Below are positions 1 through 5,408 of a stretch of 7,818 nucleotides of DNA, in pieces (within the stretch, counting starts at the first letter, position 1; each line of letters starts with the position of its first letter). The stretch comes from an uncultured bacterium (GTDB lineage: Bacteria; Patescibacteriota; Gracilibacteria; UBA4473): the NCBI GenBank assembly GCA_947311285.1, contig CAMZKS010000107.1, forward strand, positions 1-7,818, in the 5' to 3' direction. A model generated the notes under the pieces. It saw only the letters and a list, made by a program, of their open reading frames with translations. It ran no database searches and was not told the DNA's origin. Position numbers and translations under genes: made by a program.

Positions 1-694
1 CTGGCAGTAGTGTCTTTTTCCAGCAGGCATATATTTCTGATTTAGGCTCTGGCACACTAACGCCTTGTAGTTCAATGCGTTGCCCATTTTCTAGCTCATA
101 TATATGGGGCTCGACTATTTTGCTTATCCAGCCGTAACTTACCGAGTCAAGATAGGTTTTAGAACTAGATTTCAAATAACTTGTTTTCCCCTTTAAGCGT
201 TGTCGTTCACGCAATTTATACCAATTGTCACACGATCCCCACCGCCCTAAGCGCTGTGCTTGGGCGAAGCTTTGTGCTTTTAAATAAGATTTATCGATTT
301 TCCCTGAACCTAACTTTAATTGTGCCCAACCTTGGCGCAGCAACATCAAACCAAGATCTTCCTGCCCCTCAATCTTTATTTCACCTTGTCGGTAAATATC
401 CGTAGCGCGATATTTCTTATTCCATTCGATCTTTGTAGGTCCTTTAATAAGATTGTTTTTTAGGAAATATTTTAATTGATGTTGGTAACACTGTGTTTGA
501 TGAGTGACGGCTTGATCTCGAGCTAACTTTATACCAGAGAGCTGAACACGAATACGCTTGGTTGTTAAATATTGATCGTTCTCTAATACTTCGGTTATTA
601 TCACCTTCTCCCATTTTGCTTTAGTAATTGTTATTGAGTAAATAGGAAAACAAATAAGTAAAAGCGTTGCCAAATACGTGTACTTTCTTAGCAT
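1..694 (-). CDS. Secreted protein with tandem SNase-like domains, partial at the window edge
   Basis: Reading the minus strand from ATG at 694 gives an open frame of 231 codons that leaves the window without a stop, so the C-terminus is missing. Residues 1-22 look like a signal peptide: a short basic start (MLRK), a hydrophobic core LATLLLICF, then polar sequence. No proper lipobox precedes Cys15. Residues about 28-156 resemble a staphylococcal-nuclease (SNase) fold: VQLSGI strand, CYQHQLKYFL helix, LMLLRQGWAQL, and AQAQRLGRWG, which matches the typical 'A...A+..GLWG' end of SNase domains. A second copy begins near residue 192 (ENGQRIELQGVSVPE, then ACWKKTLL). The catalytic positions are altered: the Arg of the 'RLLxVDTPE' motif is Gln51 in copy 1 and Glu208 in copy 2, and the Ca-binding Asp is Lys56 and Ser213. 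Only copy 2 keeps the Glu (Glu216). It therefore looks like a secreted, non-catalytic or altered SNase-fold protein, perhaps nucleic-acid binding. Divergent from tig. Exact role unknown. Confidence 0.8.
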   Translation of the reverse strand, partial: MLRKYTYLATLLLICFPIYSITITKAKWEKVIITEVLENDQYLTTKRIRVQLSGIKLARDQAVTHQTQCYQHQLKYFLKNNLIKGPTKIEWNKKYRATDIYRQGEIKIEGQEDLGLMLLRQGWAQLKLGSGKIDKSYLKAQSFAQAQRLGRWGSCDNWYKLRERQRLKGKTSYLKSSSKTYLDSVSYGWISKIVEPHIYELENGQRIELQGVSVPEPKSEIYACWKKTLLP

Positions 695-703
695 GTGACT
701 CGA

Positions 704-731
704 TTAATACCCTATATATGTCTAATTACAA
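704..731 (-). promoter_or_regulatory. Possible promoter of the SNase-like gene
   Basis: On the minus strand TTGTAA (731-726) is followed after 16 bp by TATTAA (709-704), each matching 4 of 6 consensus bases. It lies just upstream of the ATG at 694 and covers the tig start codon at 718. The match is weak and is offered only as a candidate. If real, transcription of the two divergent genes would interfere. Confidence 0.25.
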
Positions 732-1989
732 AACACTGCCGAACTCTAAAATTAGCTTTGAGCTAACCATCGAAGAAGCCGCTCTGAATAAAGCGAAAGC
801 GGCGCTTATCAAGCGTTATCAAAGTGAAGTTTCGATTAAAGGTTTCCGAAAAGGGCACGCGCCAGAATCTGCCGTTATAGCTAGTATCGGACAAGAACGA
901 CTGGCTTATGATTCGTTAAATCAAGCGGTTGACCGAGCCTATGCTCAATTTTTGAGCACAGAGGATATTCAAGTTATCTCACAACCAGAAGTGGATATTG
1001 AAGATCCAACAAAAACACCAATGACGGTTAAATTTGAAGTAGAAGTGTTCCCAGCGGTTAAAGTAGGAGACTATAAAAAAATTAAAGTAGAACGGGGCAA
1101 AGCTAAAGTCGAAGACGCGGAAATTGATGATGCGTTGCAAACGATTTGTGCGCAAATGGAAGTCGCGAAAGAAGTTAAACGTGCGGCTAAGGATGGTGAT
1201 TTAATTGAAGTGGATTTCGCAGGAAAAGATAAGGGTGGCGCCGTTATTCCGAATACAAATGGAGAGAAGACTAAATTTCGCATGGGAATGGGACATTTTC
1301 TACCTGATTTAGAAGCCGCTTTTAAGGGGATGAAGGCTGGAGAAGAAAAGAAGGGGGTGAGAGTTAAATTTCCAGAAGATTATCATTCAAAGGATTTTGC
1401 TGGCAATACGGTGCTGTTTGATATCAAGCTGCACGCGGTCAACGAAATTGATCCTTCATCTCTAACAGAGGACCAAATTCAGCAAGTGACAGGGAAGAAA
1501 CAAGATCTGGCTTCGCTTAGGGCTCAAATCAGAGAAACGATTACCATTAACAAAACTAAGGCGCTCGAAAAAGACGCGATGGATGCTTATACTAAAGATC
1601 TAGCAAAATTGGTTAAGGCGGAATTACCGGCTAGTTGGGTTGAGCGTGAAGTGAGCAGTCGTTTGAATCGAATGCAACAAAGCCCTCAGTACCAAGAAGA
1701 TCCAGCTAAGTTTTGGCAAACAATGGGAAAAACTGAAACGGAATTTAAAAAAGAACTCGCGAAAGAAGGGGAGCAAGACTTGCTTATCTTCTTAGGGCTC
1801 TCTGATATCGTTAAAACAGAGAATGTAGAGCTGGATAAGGATGAGCTGGGGCAAGCCCATCATATGGCACATAAGCATCTTCAAAATGATGGTGATCATG
1901 CGAGTGAGGCCCATCATGTTGAAATGGAAAAGGCGACCCTTAACTTGAAAATTGACAAATTTCTGCGCTCCGCTATAATGAGTCAATAA
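718..1989 (+). CDS. tig: Trigger factor, ribosome-associated chaperone
   Basis: Trigger factor binds near the ribosomal exit tunnel and shields nascent chains; it also carries a peptidyl-prolyl isomerase (FKBP-type) domain. The ATG at 718 gives 423 residues, close to the usual 430-450. The ribosome-docking signature GFRKGHAPE is at residues 42-50 (family form GFRxGxxP). The FKBP-like domain spans about 156-241, with GDLIEVDFAG, FRMGMGHFLPDLEAAFKGMKAGE and a final VLFDIKLHAVNE strand. The C-terminal helical chaperone arms follow, about 242-423. An earlier in-frame TTG at 667 would add 17 residues, but these lie in the divergent SNase-like gene and do not look like trigger factor, so ATG 718 is preferred. 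No Shine-Dalgarno sequence precedes it. Odd feature: residues 381-400 hold seven histidines (HH, H, H, H, HH) in a stretch where the family is not usually His-rich, suggesting metal binding. A small membrane-protein gene follows after 14 bp, probably in the same transcript. Confidence 0.97.
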   Translation: MSNYKTLPNSKISFELTIEEAALNKAKAALIKRYQSEVSIKGFRKGHAPESAVIASIGQERLAYDSLNQAVDRAYAQFLSTEDIQVISQPEVDIEDPTKTPMTVKFEVEVFPAVKVGDYKKIKVERGKAKVEDAEIDDALQTICAQMEVAKEVKRAAKDGDLIEVDFAGKDKGGAVIPNTNGEKTKFRMGMGHFLPDLEAAFKGMKAGEEKKGVRVKFPEDYHSKDFAGNTVLFDIKLHAVNEIDPSSLTEDQIQQVTGKKQDLASLRAQIRETITINKTKALEKDAMDAYTKDLAKLVKAELPASWVEREVSSRLNRMQQSPQYQEDPAKFWQTMGKTETEFKKELAKEGEQDLLIFLGLSDIVKTENVELDKDELGQAHHMAHKHLQNDGDHASEAHHVEMEKATLNLKIDKFLRSAIMSQ

Positions 1990-2003
1990 ATAAACATAAA
2001 AAA

Positions 2004-2249
2004 ATGCAGTCTATCTACAAAACTTTAGCCGCCATATTTTTATTTATTGGACTTATAATTTGTTTTGAAAATATCTTGATGGCGGCGCCTATAATGATTG
2101 GATTTAGTTATATGGGGACGTCAAGCTTGTTTTTCCCGCTCTTGGTTATTCTAACGGTAGGTATTATTGGGGGTTTTTTTATGGGGCTAGCGATTGTTTC
2201 TGGAAAGAATAAAGGCGATCTGGATGATGATGGCGAGTTGGATATCTAA
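2004..2249 (+). CDS. Small two-helix membrane protein, possibly LapA/DUF1049-like
   Basis: An 81-residue protein starting 14 bp after the tig stop codon and ending just before a terminator, so probably cotranscribed with tig. Two hydrophobic segments are visible, about residues 7-24 and 41-65, the second glycine-rich (VGIIGGFFMGLAI). The pattern of a first helix, a short link containing F.N, then a helix with G..GGF..G, recalls the LapA-domain (DUF1049) family of small inner-membrane proteins, but this is a resemblance only. After a short basic turn (SGKNKG) the C-terminus is very acidic: D72, D74, D76, G77, L79 and D80 follow the spacing of an EF-hand-type calcium loop (DxDxDGxL), cut short at the end of the protein. 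There is no Shine-Dalgarno sequence. The function is unknown. That it is a real gene is supported by spacing, hydrophobic pattern and the terminator. Confidence 0.72.
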   Translation: MQSIYKTLAAIFLFIGLIICFENILMAAPIMIGFSYMGTSSLFFPLLVILTVGIIGGFFMGLAIVSGKNKGDLDDDGELDI

Positions 2250-2266
2250 GCTTTTTATTTATGATT

Positions 2267-2292
2267 AAAGCGACTTATGTCGCTTTTTTTTT
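2267..2292 (+). terminator. Intrinsic terminator after the tig operon
   Basis: A perfect 8-bp stem AAAGCGAC / GTCGCTTT with a TTAT loop is followed by a tract of nine T residues (2284-2292). It starts 17 bp after the stop codon of the small membrane protein gene. This is a textbook rho-independent terminator and closes the tig transcript. Confidence 0.93.
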
Positions 2293-2304
2293 GCCTAAAA
2301 AGTA

Positions 2305-2376
2305 GAACAATATATGTGTTCGGCCTCTAGTTTGCGAACACTTAAATTGAACAAAGTGATACAAATATGAGTTCAT
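2305..2376. promoter_or_regulatory. Cluster of GAAC/GTTC half sites, candidate operator
   Basis: Within 72 bp of otherwise AT-rich intergenic DNA there are five GAAC/GTTC elements: GAACA at 2305, TGTTC at 2317, GAACA at 2336, GAACA at 2349, and GTTC at 2371. Two of them form a perfect 7-bp inverted repeat, GTGTTCG (2316-2322) and CGAACAC (2335-2341), separated by 12 bp. The cluster lies 70-140 bp upstream of the promoter of a winged-helix regulator gene, so autoregulation is a natural guess. No protein can be assigned to the sites from sequence alone. Confidence 0.4.
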
Positions 2377-2443
2377 GGGTATAGTTTGTAGTCAACAAAT
2401 ATCAATCTATAAGTGGCATATTGAGTGTATATAGAGAAAAAAA

Positions 2444-2472
2444 TTGACATAGAAAGAAAAAACGAATAAATT
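2444..2472 (+). promoter_or_regulatory. Sigma70-type promoter of the winged-helix regulator gene
   Basis: A perfect -35 box TTGACA (2444-2449) is followed by a 17-bp spacer and TAAATT (2467-2472; 4 of 6 consensus bases). Transcription would begin near 2479, giving a leader of about 24 nt before the ATG at 2503. The leader has no Shine-Dalgarno sequence. Confidence 0.65.
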
Positions 2473-2502
2473 TTGTGTACTTAATAGTTCTGCGCAAATA
2501 AA

Positions 2503-3075
2503 ATGCTCAAGAAGATGTTTGGCTCCGGAGCGAGAGTAAAGCTACTACAACAATTTTTACTAAATCAGGATGGAGAGTTCTTTATACGAGAGCTTACACG
2601 TATCTTAGATGAGCAAATCAATTCATTGAGGCGTGAGTTAGAAAATCTTGAGAAGATTGGCATGTTGAAGTCTCGAGAGAGGAACCGTAAAAAATATTAT
2701 CGGATTAATCCGCACTTCCCTTTATTACATGAGTTCACTTCTATTATTCGAAAGAGTAATGAGAAATACCAAACGATTATTAAGAAGATGAACAAAATAG
2801 GAGATATTGAGCTTTGTGTGCTTTCTGGTACTATTGTGGGAAATAAAAACGCAGTAGATGTATTTGTGGTTGGCTCCGTTAACGTCGAGGTGCTACAGAA
2901 CTTTGTTGATAGAGAATTCGATGAGGAGTCTCTGAAGGTGGGCGTTATGAGTAAAGAAGATTTTCTTTACCGTATTACGCTTAAAGATAAGTTTGTGGCG
3001 CAATTATTTTCTGATACAGATAACTTGATTTTGAAGAATAAACTTAAAAAAGACACTGAATCCTTAGTTTCTTAG
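2503..3075 (+). CDS. Winged-helix regulator with degenerate nucleotidyltransferase-like domain
   Basis: A 190-residue two-domain protein. Residues about 8-70 form a winged helix-turn-helix: ARVKLLQQFLLN, then FFIRELTRIL, a probable recognition helix INSLRRELENLEKIGM and a basic wing (RERNRKKYYRIN). The 'RVKLLxxFL...F.IRELxR' layout matches ArsR/MarR-type DNA-binding proteins that I recall as common in Parcubacteria. After a linker helix (about 71-98), residues 100-175 resemble the small MNT-type nucleotidyltransferase fold: SGTIVGNKNAVDVFVVG (108-124) sits where active enzymes have GS...G...D-h-[DE]. Only Asp119 remains of the metal-binding pair (Phe at 121), so catalysis is unlikely and a ligand-sensing or structural role is more plausible. 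It has its own promoter, with a repeat cluster further upstream, and is followed after 64 bp by rplS. The target genes are unknown; itself and rplS are the obvious candidates by position. Confidence 0.85.
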   Translation: MLKKMFGSGARVKLLQQFLLNQDGEFFIRELTRILDEQINSLRRELENLEKIGMLKSRERNRKKYYRINPHFPLLHEFTSIIRKSNEKYQTIIKKMNKIGDIELCVLSGTIVGNKNAVDVFVVGSVNVEVLQNFVDREFDEESLKVGVMSKEDFLYRITLKDKFVAQLFSDTDNLILKNKLKKDTESLVS

Positions 3076-3084
3076 AGAAAAAAT

Positions 3085-3113
3085 TTGCAAGAGGCTCTAG
3101 AGCCTCCTATACT
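3085..3113 (+). promoter_or_regulatory. Promoter of rplS
   Basis: TTGCAA (3085-3090; 4 of 6 consensus bases) and TATACT (3108-3113; 5 of 6) are separated by exactly 17 bp. Transcription would start near 3120, giving a leader of about 20 nt, AT-rich and without a Shine-Dalgarno sequence, before the ATG at 3140. The whole spacer except one base is occupied by a perfect palindrome, listed separately. Confidence 0.65.
3091..3106. promoter_or_regulatory. Perfect 16-bp palindrome in the rplS promoter spacer
   Basis: GAGGCTCTAGAGCCTC reads identically on both strands. It begins directly after the -35 box and ends one base before the -10 box of the proposed rplS promoter. A dimeric regulator bound here would touch RNA polymerase directly, so it is a candidate operator. 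It could also fold as a 6-bp hairpin with a CTAG loop in the read-through transcript of the upstream regulator gene, but no T tract follows, so a terminator is not supported. Confidence 0.55.
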
Positions 3114-3139
3114 CGCGCGGATTAACGATTAATTTAAAT

Positions 3140-3577
3140 ATGTCTAAAATACTTCAAGAGTTCGGAAACCAATCGTGTAAAGCTTCGGTGCCAGAATTAA
3201 AAGCTGGTTACTTGGTAGCGGTACACCAAAAAATTAAGGAAGGAAATAAAGAGCGAGTACAAATCTTTCAAGGAACGGTTATTAAAACTAACGCCGGTTA
3301 CGGTGTTAATGACACCTTTACGGTTCGTAAAATTTCAGAAGGTATTGGGGTAGAGAAAACATACCCAATTCATTCTCCTACGATTGTTAAAATTGAAGTG
3401 ATTCGAGCTTATAAAGTTCGACAAGCGAAATTACATTATCTACGTGAATTAAGTGGCAAAGCGCTACGAATGAAAGAAATTCCTCTTAAACTTAAAGAAA
3501 AACTATTTCCTAGACCTGAGGTAGCAAACACGGATGCAGCACCAGCTGAAGAAGTTAAAGAAGAAAAAACTGCGTGA
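3140..3577 (+). CDS. rplS: 50S ribosomal protein L19
   Basis: L19 sits at the 30S-50S interface of the ribosome. The 145-residue product carries the family core throughout: an N-terminal helix, VPELKAGYLVAVHQKIKEG (residues 17-35), VQIFQGTVIK (40-49), the 'FTVRKIS.GIGVEKTYPIHSP' region (60-80), and the family signature at 84-108, ending in HYLRELSGKA. Bacterial L19 is usually about 115 residues; here roughly 30 extra residues follow the core, ending in an Ala/Glu/Lys-rich acidic tail (PAEEVKEEKTA). The ATG at 3140 gives a start typical of the family. The gene has its own promoter and is closed by a strong hairpin terminator, so it is apparently transcribed alone rather than in the usual rpsP-rimM-trmD-rplS cluster. 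Confidence 0.98.
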   Translation: MSKILQEFGNQSCKASVPELKAGYLVAVHQKIKEGNKERVQIFQGTVIKTNAGYGVNDTFTVRKISEGIGVEKTYPIHSPTIVKIEVIRAYKVRQAKLHYLRELSGKALRMKEIPLKLKEKLFPRPEVANTDAAPAEEVKEEKTA

Positions 3578-3595
3578 TATTACATTAAGAATTTG

Positions 3596-3634
3596 AATAT
3601 AAAAAAGCCCCGCTCTGCGGGGCTTTTTTATATT
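3596..3634. terminator. Strong bidirectional terminator between rplS and carB
   Basis: A GC-rich stem GCCCCGC / GCGGGGC with a TCT loop is flanked by A6 on the left and T6 on the right. The pairing extends without mismatch to 18 bp (3596-3613 with 3617-3634). Because of the A tract on one side and the T tract on the other, it can stop rplS transcription on the plus strand and carB-operon transcription on the minus strand. It lies 18 bp after the rplS stop codon and about 100 bp beyond the carB stop codon. Confidence 0.95.
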
Positions 3635-3730
3635 ATCAATTTATAAAAACTCTGTTTTGCCTCGAATCGATTGTAATTTCTTAATCAAATTCTGAAGATC
3701 CTGAAATAAATTTAGGATGACATGTTTTAT

Positions 3731-5377
3731 TTAAACGTCGTTCGTTTCACCTAGGTACGTTGTATATAGATAGTTTGTTTGGGCAGGAAATTCTGCCGCC
3801 AAGGTATCCACTTGTTTCGATACCGGTAGCACGCCGAATTTTCGACGTAAGGTGTAAATATCTTTAAAGGTTTTACCGACTAAGCGGGCAATCATCTCAT
3901 CGGAGAATCCTAAAACCTTAGCCTTAAGTAAAAGATTCTTGTCTAATACCTTATTTTTCTCTAGTGCTTGTGCCATGTCGGTCACGCGTTTAACCTGTGT
4001 TAAGAACCAGTGATCGATTTTTGTAAATTCAAAAATTTCTTCTACTGTGTAATAATTTTTATATAAAGCTTCTGACACCGCAAACAACCGTCGAGGGGTT
4101 GCCAGTTGTAGGTACTCAGTAACATCCCCCTTGTCTTTAAACGGAATAGGGGAGTCCAAGATTCCTTCACTGCCTAGCCCCAGCATTCGGACGGCTTTTT
4201 GTATTACTTCCGGGAAATTACGGCCTAAGGCCATCACTTCTCCCACGGATTTCATTTCAGTCGCAATTTGTTCCGAGACCTTTCTAAATTTCTGTAGATC
4301 CCAACGTGGGATTTTTAAAGCTACGTAATCCAAAGCCGGTTCAAAGTAAGCTGTCGTTACTTTGGTAATCGCATTCGGAATATCTGAGAGTCTTTTGCCC
4401 AGCATAATTTCTGCTGCTACGGCCGCTAGTGGATAGCCTGTTGCTTTTGACGCCAAAGCCGAACTTCGACTTAAACGAGGATTTACTTCAATAACTCTAT
4501 ACTCCTGTGGATCGTTTGGGTTTAGTGCGTATTGAATATTGCATTCACCAATAATGCCTAAATGACGAATCGTTTTAATCGCCACGGTTCGTAGCATCTG
4601 CCATTCTTGGTTACATAAGGTTACCGATGGTGATATCACAATAGATTCACCGGTATGAATGCCTAACGGATCAAAGTTTTCCATATTAACCACTGTAATA
4701 CAGTTGTCCTCGCCATCACGCACCACTTCATATTCTAACTCTTTCCAACCTCTTAGGTCTTCTTCTACTAATATTTGTGGTGAAAAAGCAAAAGCATCAT
4801 TCACCATAGCTTGAAACTTATCAGCCGTTTCACAAAACCCAGAGCCTTGTCCACCAAGGGTGAACCCCGCGCGCATGATAAGCGGAAAACCAATTTCTTT
4901 GGAAGCAGCTAAGGCTTCTTCCATTGTGCGTGCAGCAATTGATCGTGGCGTTTTAACTCCAATTTCACTACATTTTTGTACAAATATTTCGCGATCTTCA
5001 GTGGCTTTAATAACCTCAACAGGCGTTCCAAGTACTTGTACGTTGTACTTTTCAAGGACACCTGATTCTTCTAAATCAAGACCACAGTTAAGGGCTGTTT
5101 GTCCTCCGAATGATAAGGCTAGGGCATCAGGGCGCTCTTTTTGAATAATACGTTCTACAAAGTCTGTGGTAACGGGTAAGAAATAAACTTTATCGGCACA
5201 GCTTGAATCTGGAGCAAAATTTTCAGGGTCGGTTTGTACCGTCGCAATATTTGGATTAATTAAAATCACTTCATGCCCATTGGCTTTAAACGTTTTAATG
5301 GCCTGTGATCCGGAGTAATCAAATTCACCGGCTTGACCTATTTTGAGCGCTCCAGAACCGAGTAGTAGTATTTTCAT
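3731..5377 (-). CDS. carB: Carbamoyl-phosphate synthase large subunit, N-terminal half only
   Basis: CarB makes carbamoyl phosphate from bicarbonate, ammonia and two ATP, for pyrimidine and arginine synthesis. The full subunit has about 1070 residues in two homologous halves; this gene encodes 548, matching the first half (carboxyphosphate domain plus oligomerization domain). Visible parts: preATP-grasp start MKILLLGSGALKIGQAGEFD; ATP-grasp loop FTLGGQGSGF (172-181); WKELEYEVVRD (211-221); GIHTGES (239-245); and EVNPRLSRSSALASKATGYP (297-316). Arg129, Arg169 and Glu215 sit at the same numbers I recall for active-site residues of the E. coli enzyme. The helical oligomerization domain (about 395-540) ends in VDTLAAEFPAQTNYLYTTY, exactly where the second half normally begins; a natural-looking stop follows nine residues later. 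The carbamate-phosphorylating half is not downstream: a terminator and rplS lie there. Split carB genes are known in some archaea and bacteria, so this may be a true split. Last gene of the carA-yadG-yadH-carB operon. Confidence 0.93.
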   Translation of the reverse strand: MKILLLGSGALKIGQAGEFDYSGSQAIKTFKANGHEVILINPNIATVQTDPENFAPDSSCADKVYFLPVTTDFVERIIQKERPDALALSFGGQTALNCGLDLEESGVLEKYNVQVLGTPVEVIKATEDREIFVQKCSEIGVKTPRSIAARTMEEALAASKEIGFPLIMRAGFTLGGQGSGFCETADKFQAMVNDAFAFSPQILVEEDLRGWKELEYEVVRDGEDNCITVVNMENFDPLGIHTGESIVISPSVTLCNQEWQMLRTVAIKTIRHLGIIGECNIQYALNPNDPQEYRVIEVNPRLSRSSALASKATGYPLAAVAAEIMLGKRLSDIPNAITKVTTAYFEPALDYVALKIPRWDLQKFRKVSEQIATEMKSVGEVMALGRNFPEVIQKAVRMLGLGSEGILDSPIPFKDKGDVTEYLQLATPRRLFAVSEALYKNYYTVEEIFEFTKIDHWFLTQVKRVTDMAQALEKNKVLDKNLLLKAKVLGFSDEMIARLVGKTFKDIYTLRRKFGVLPVSKQVDTLAAEFPAQTNYLYTTYLGETNDV

Positions 5378-5408
5378 CTGATAAATATTAATGCCTTTAT
5401 TGTTTTTA

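Noticed and set aside
181..405. A plus-strand open frame of 74 codons
   Set aside because: It lies antisense to the SNase-like gene, whose minus-strand frame shows a signal peptide and domain motifs; the plus frame shows no recognisable features.
667..717. Upstream TTG start for trigger factor
   Set aside because: The 17 extra residues overlap the divergent gene and do not resemble the family N-terminus; ATG at 718 gives the expected beginning.
1792..1986. Minus-strand open frame opposite the end of tig
   Set aside because: It is a shadow of the trigger factor C-terminal coding sequence and has no features of its own.
3091..3106. Palindrome as terminator of the regulator gene
   Set aside because: The stem would be only 6 bp with a CTAG loop, and no T tract follows on the plus strand; its position between promoter boxes fits an operator better.
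3698..3718. Inverted repeat ATCCT/AGGAT as a carB terminator
   Set aside because: Short stem with a long AT-rich loop and no T run on the minus strand; the strong hairpin at 3596-3634 can serve this role.
4860..5144. Plus-strand open frame inside carB
   Set aside because: Antisense to well-conserved ATP-grasp coding sequence; no start context or domain supports it.
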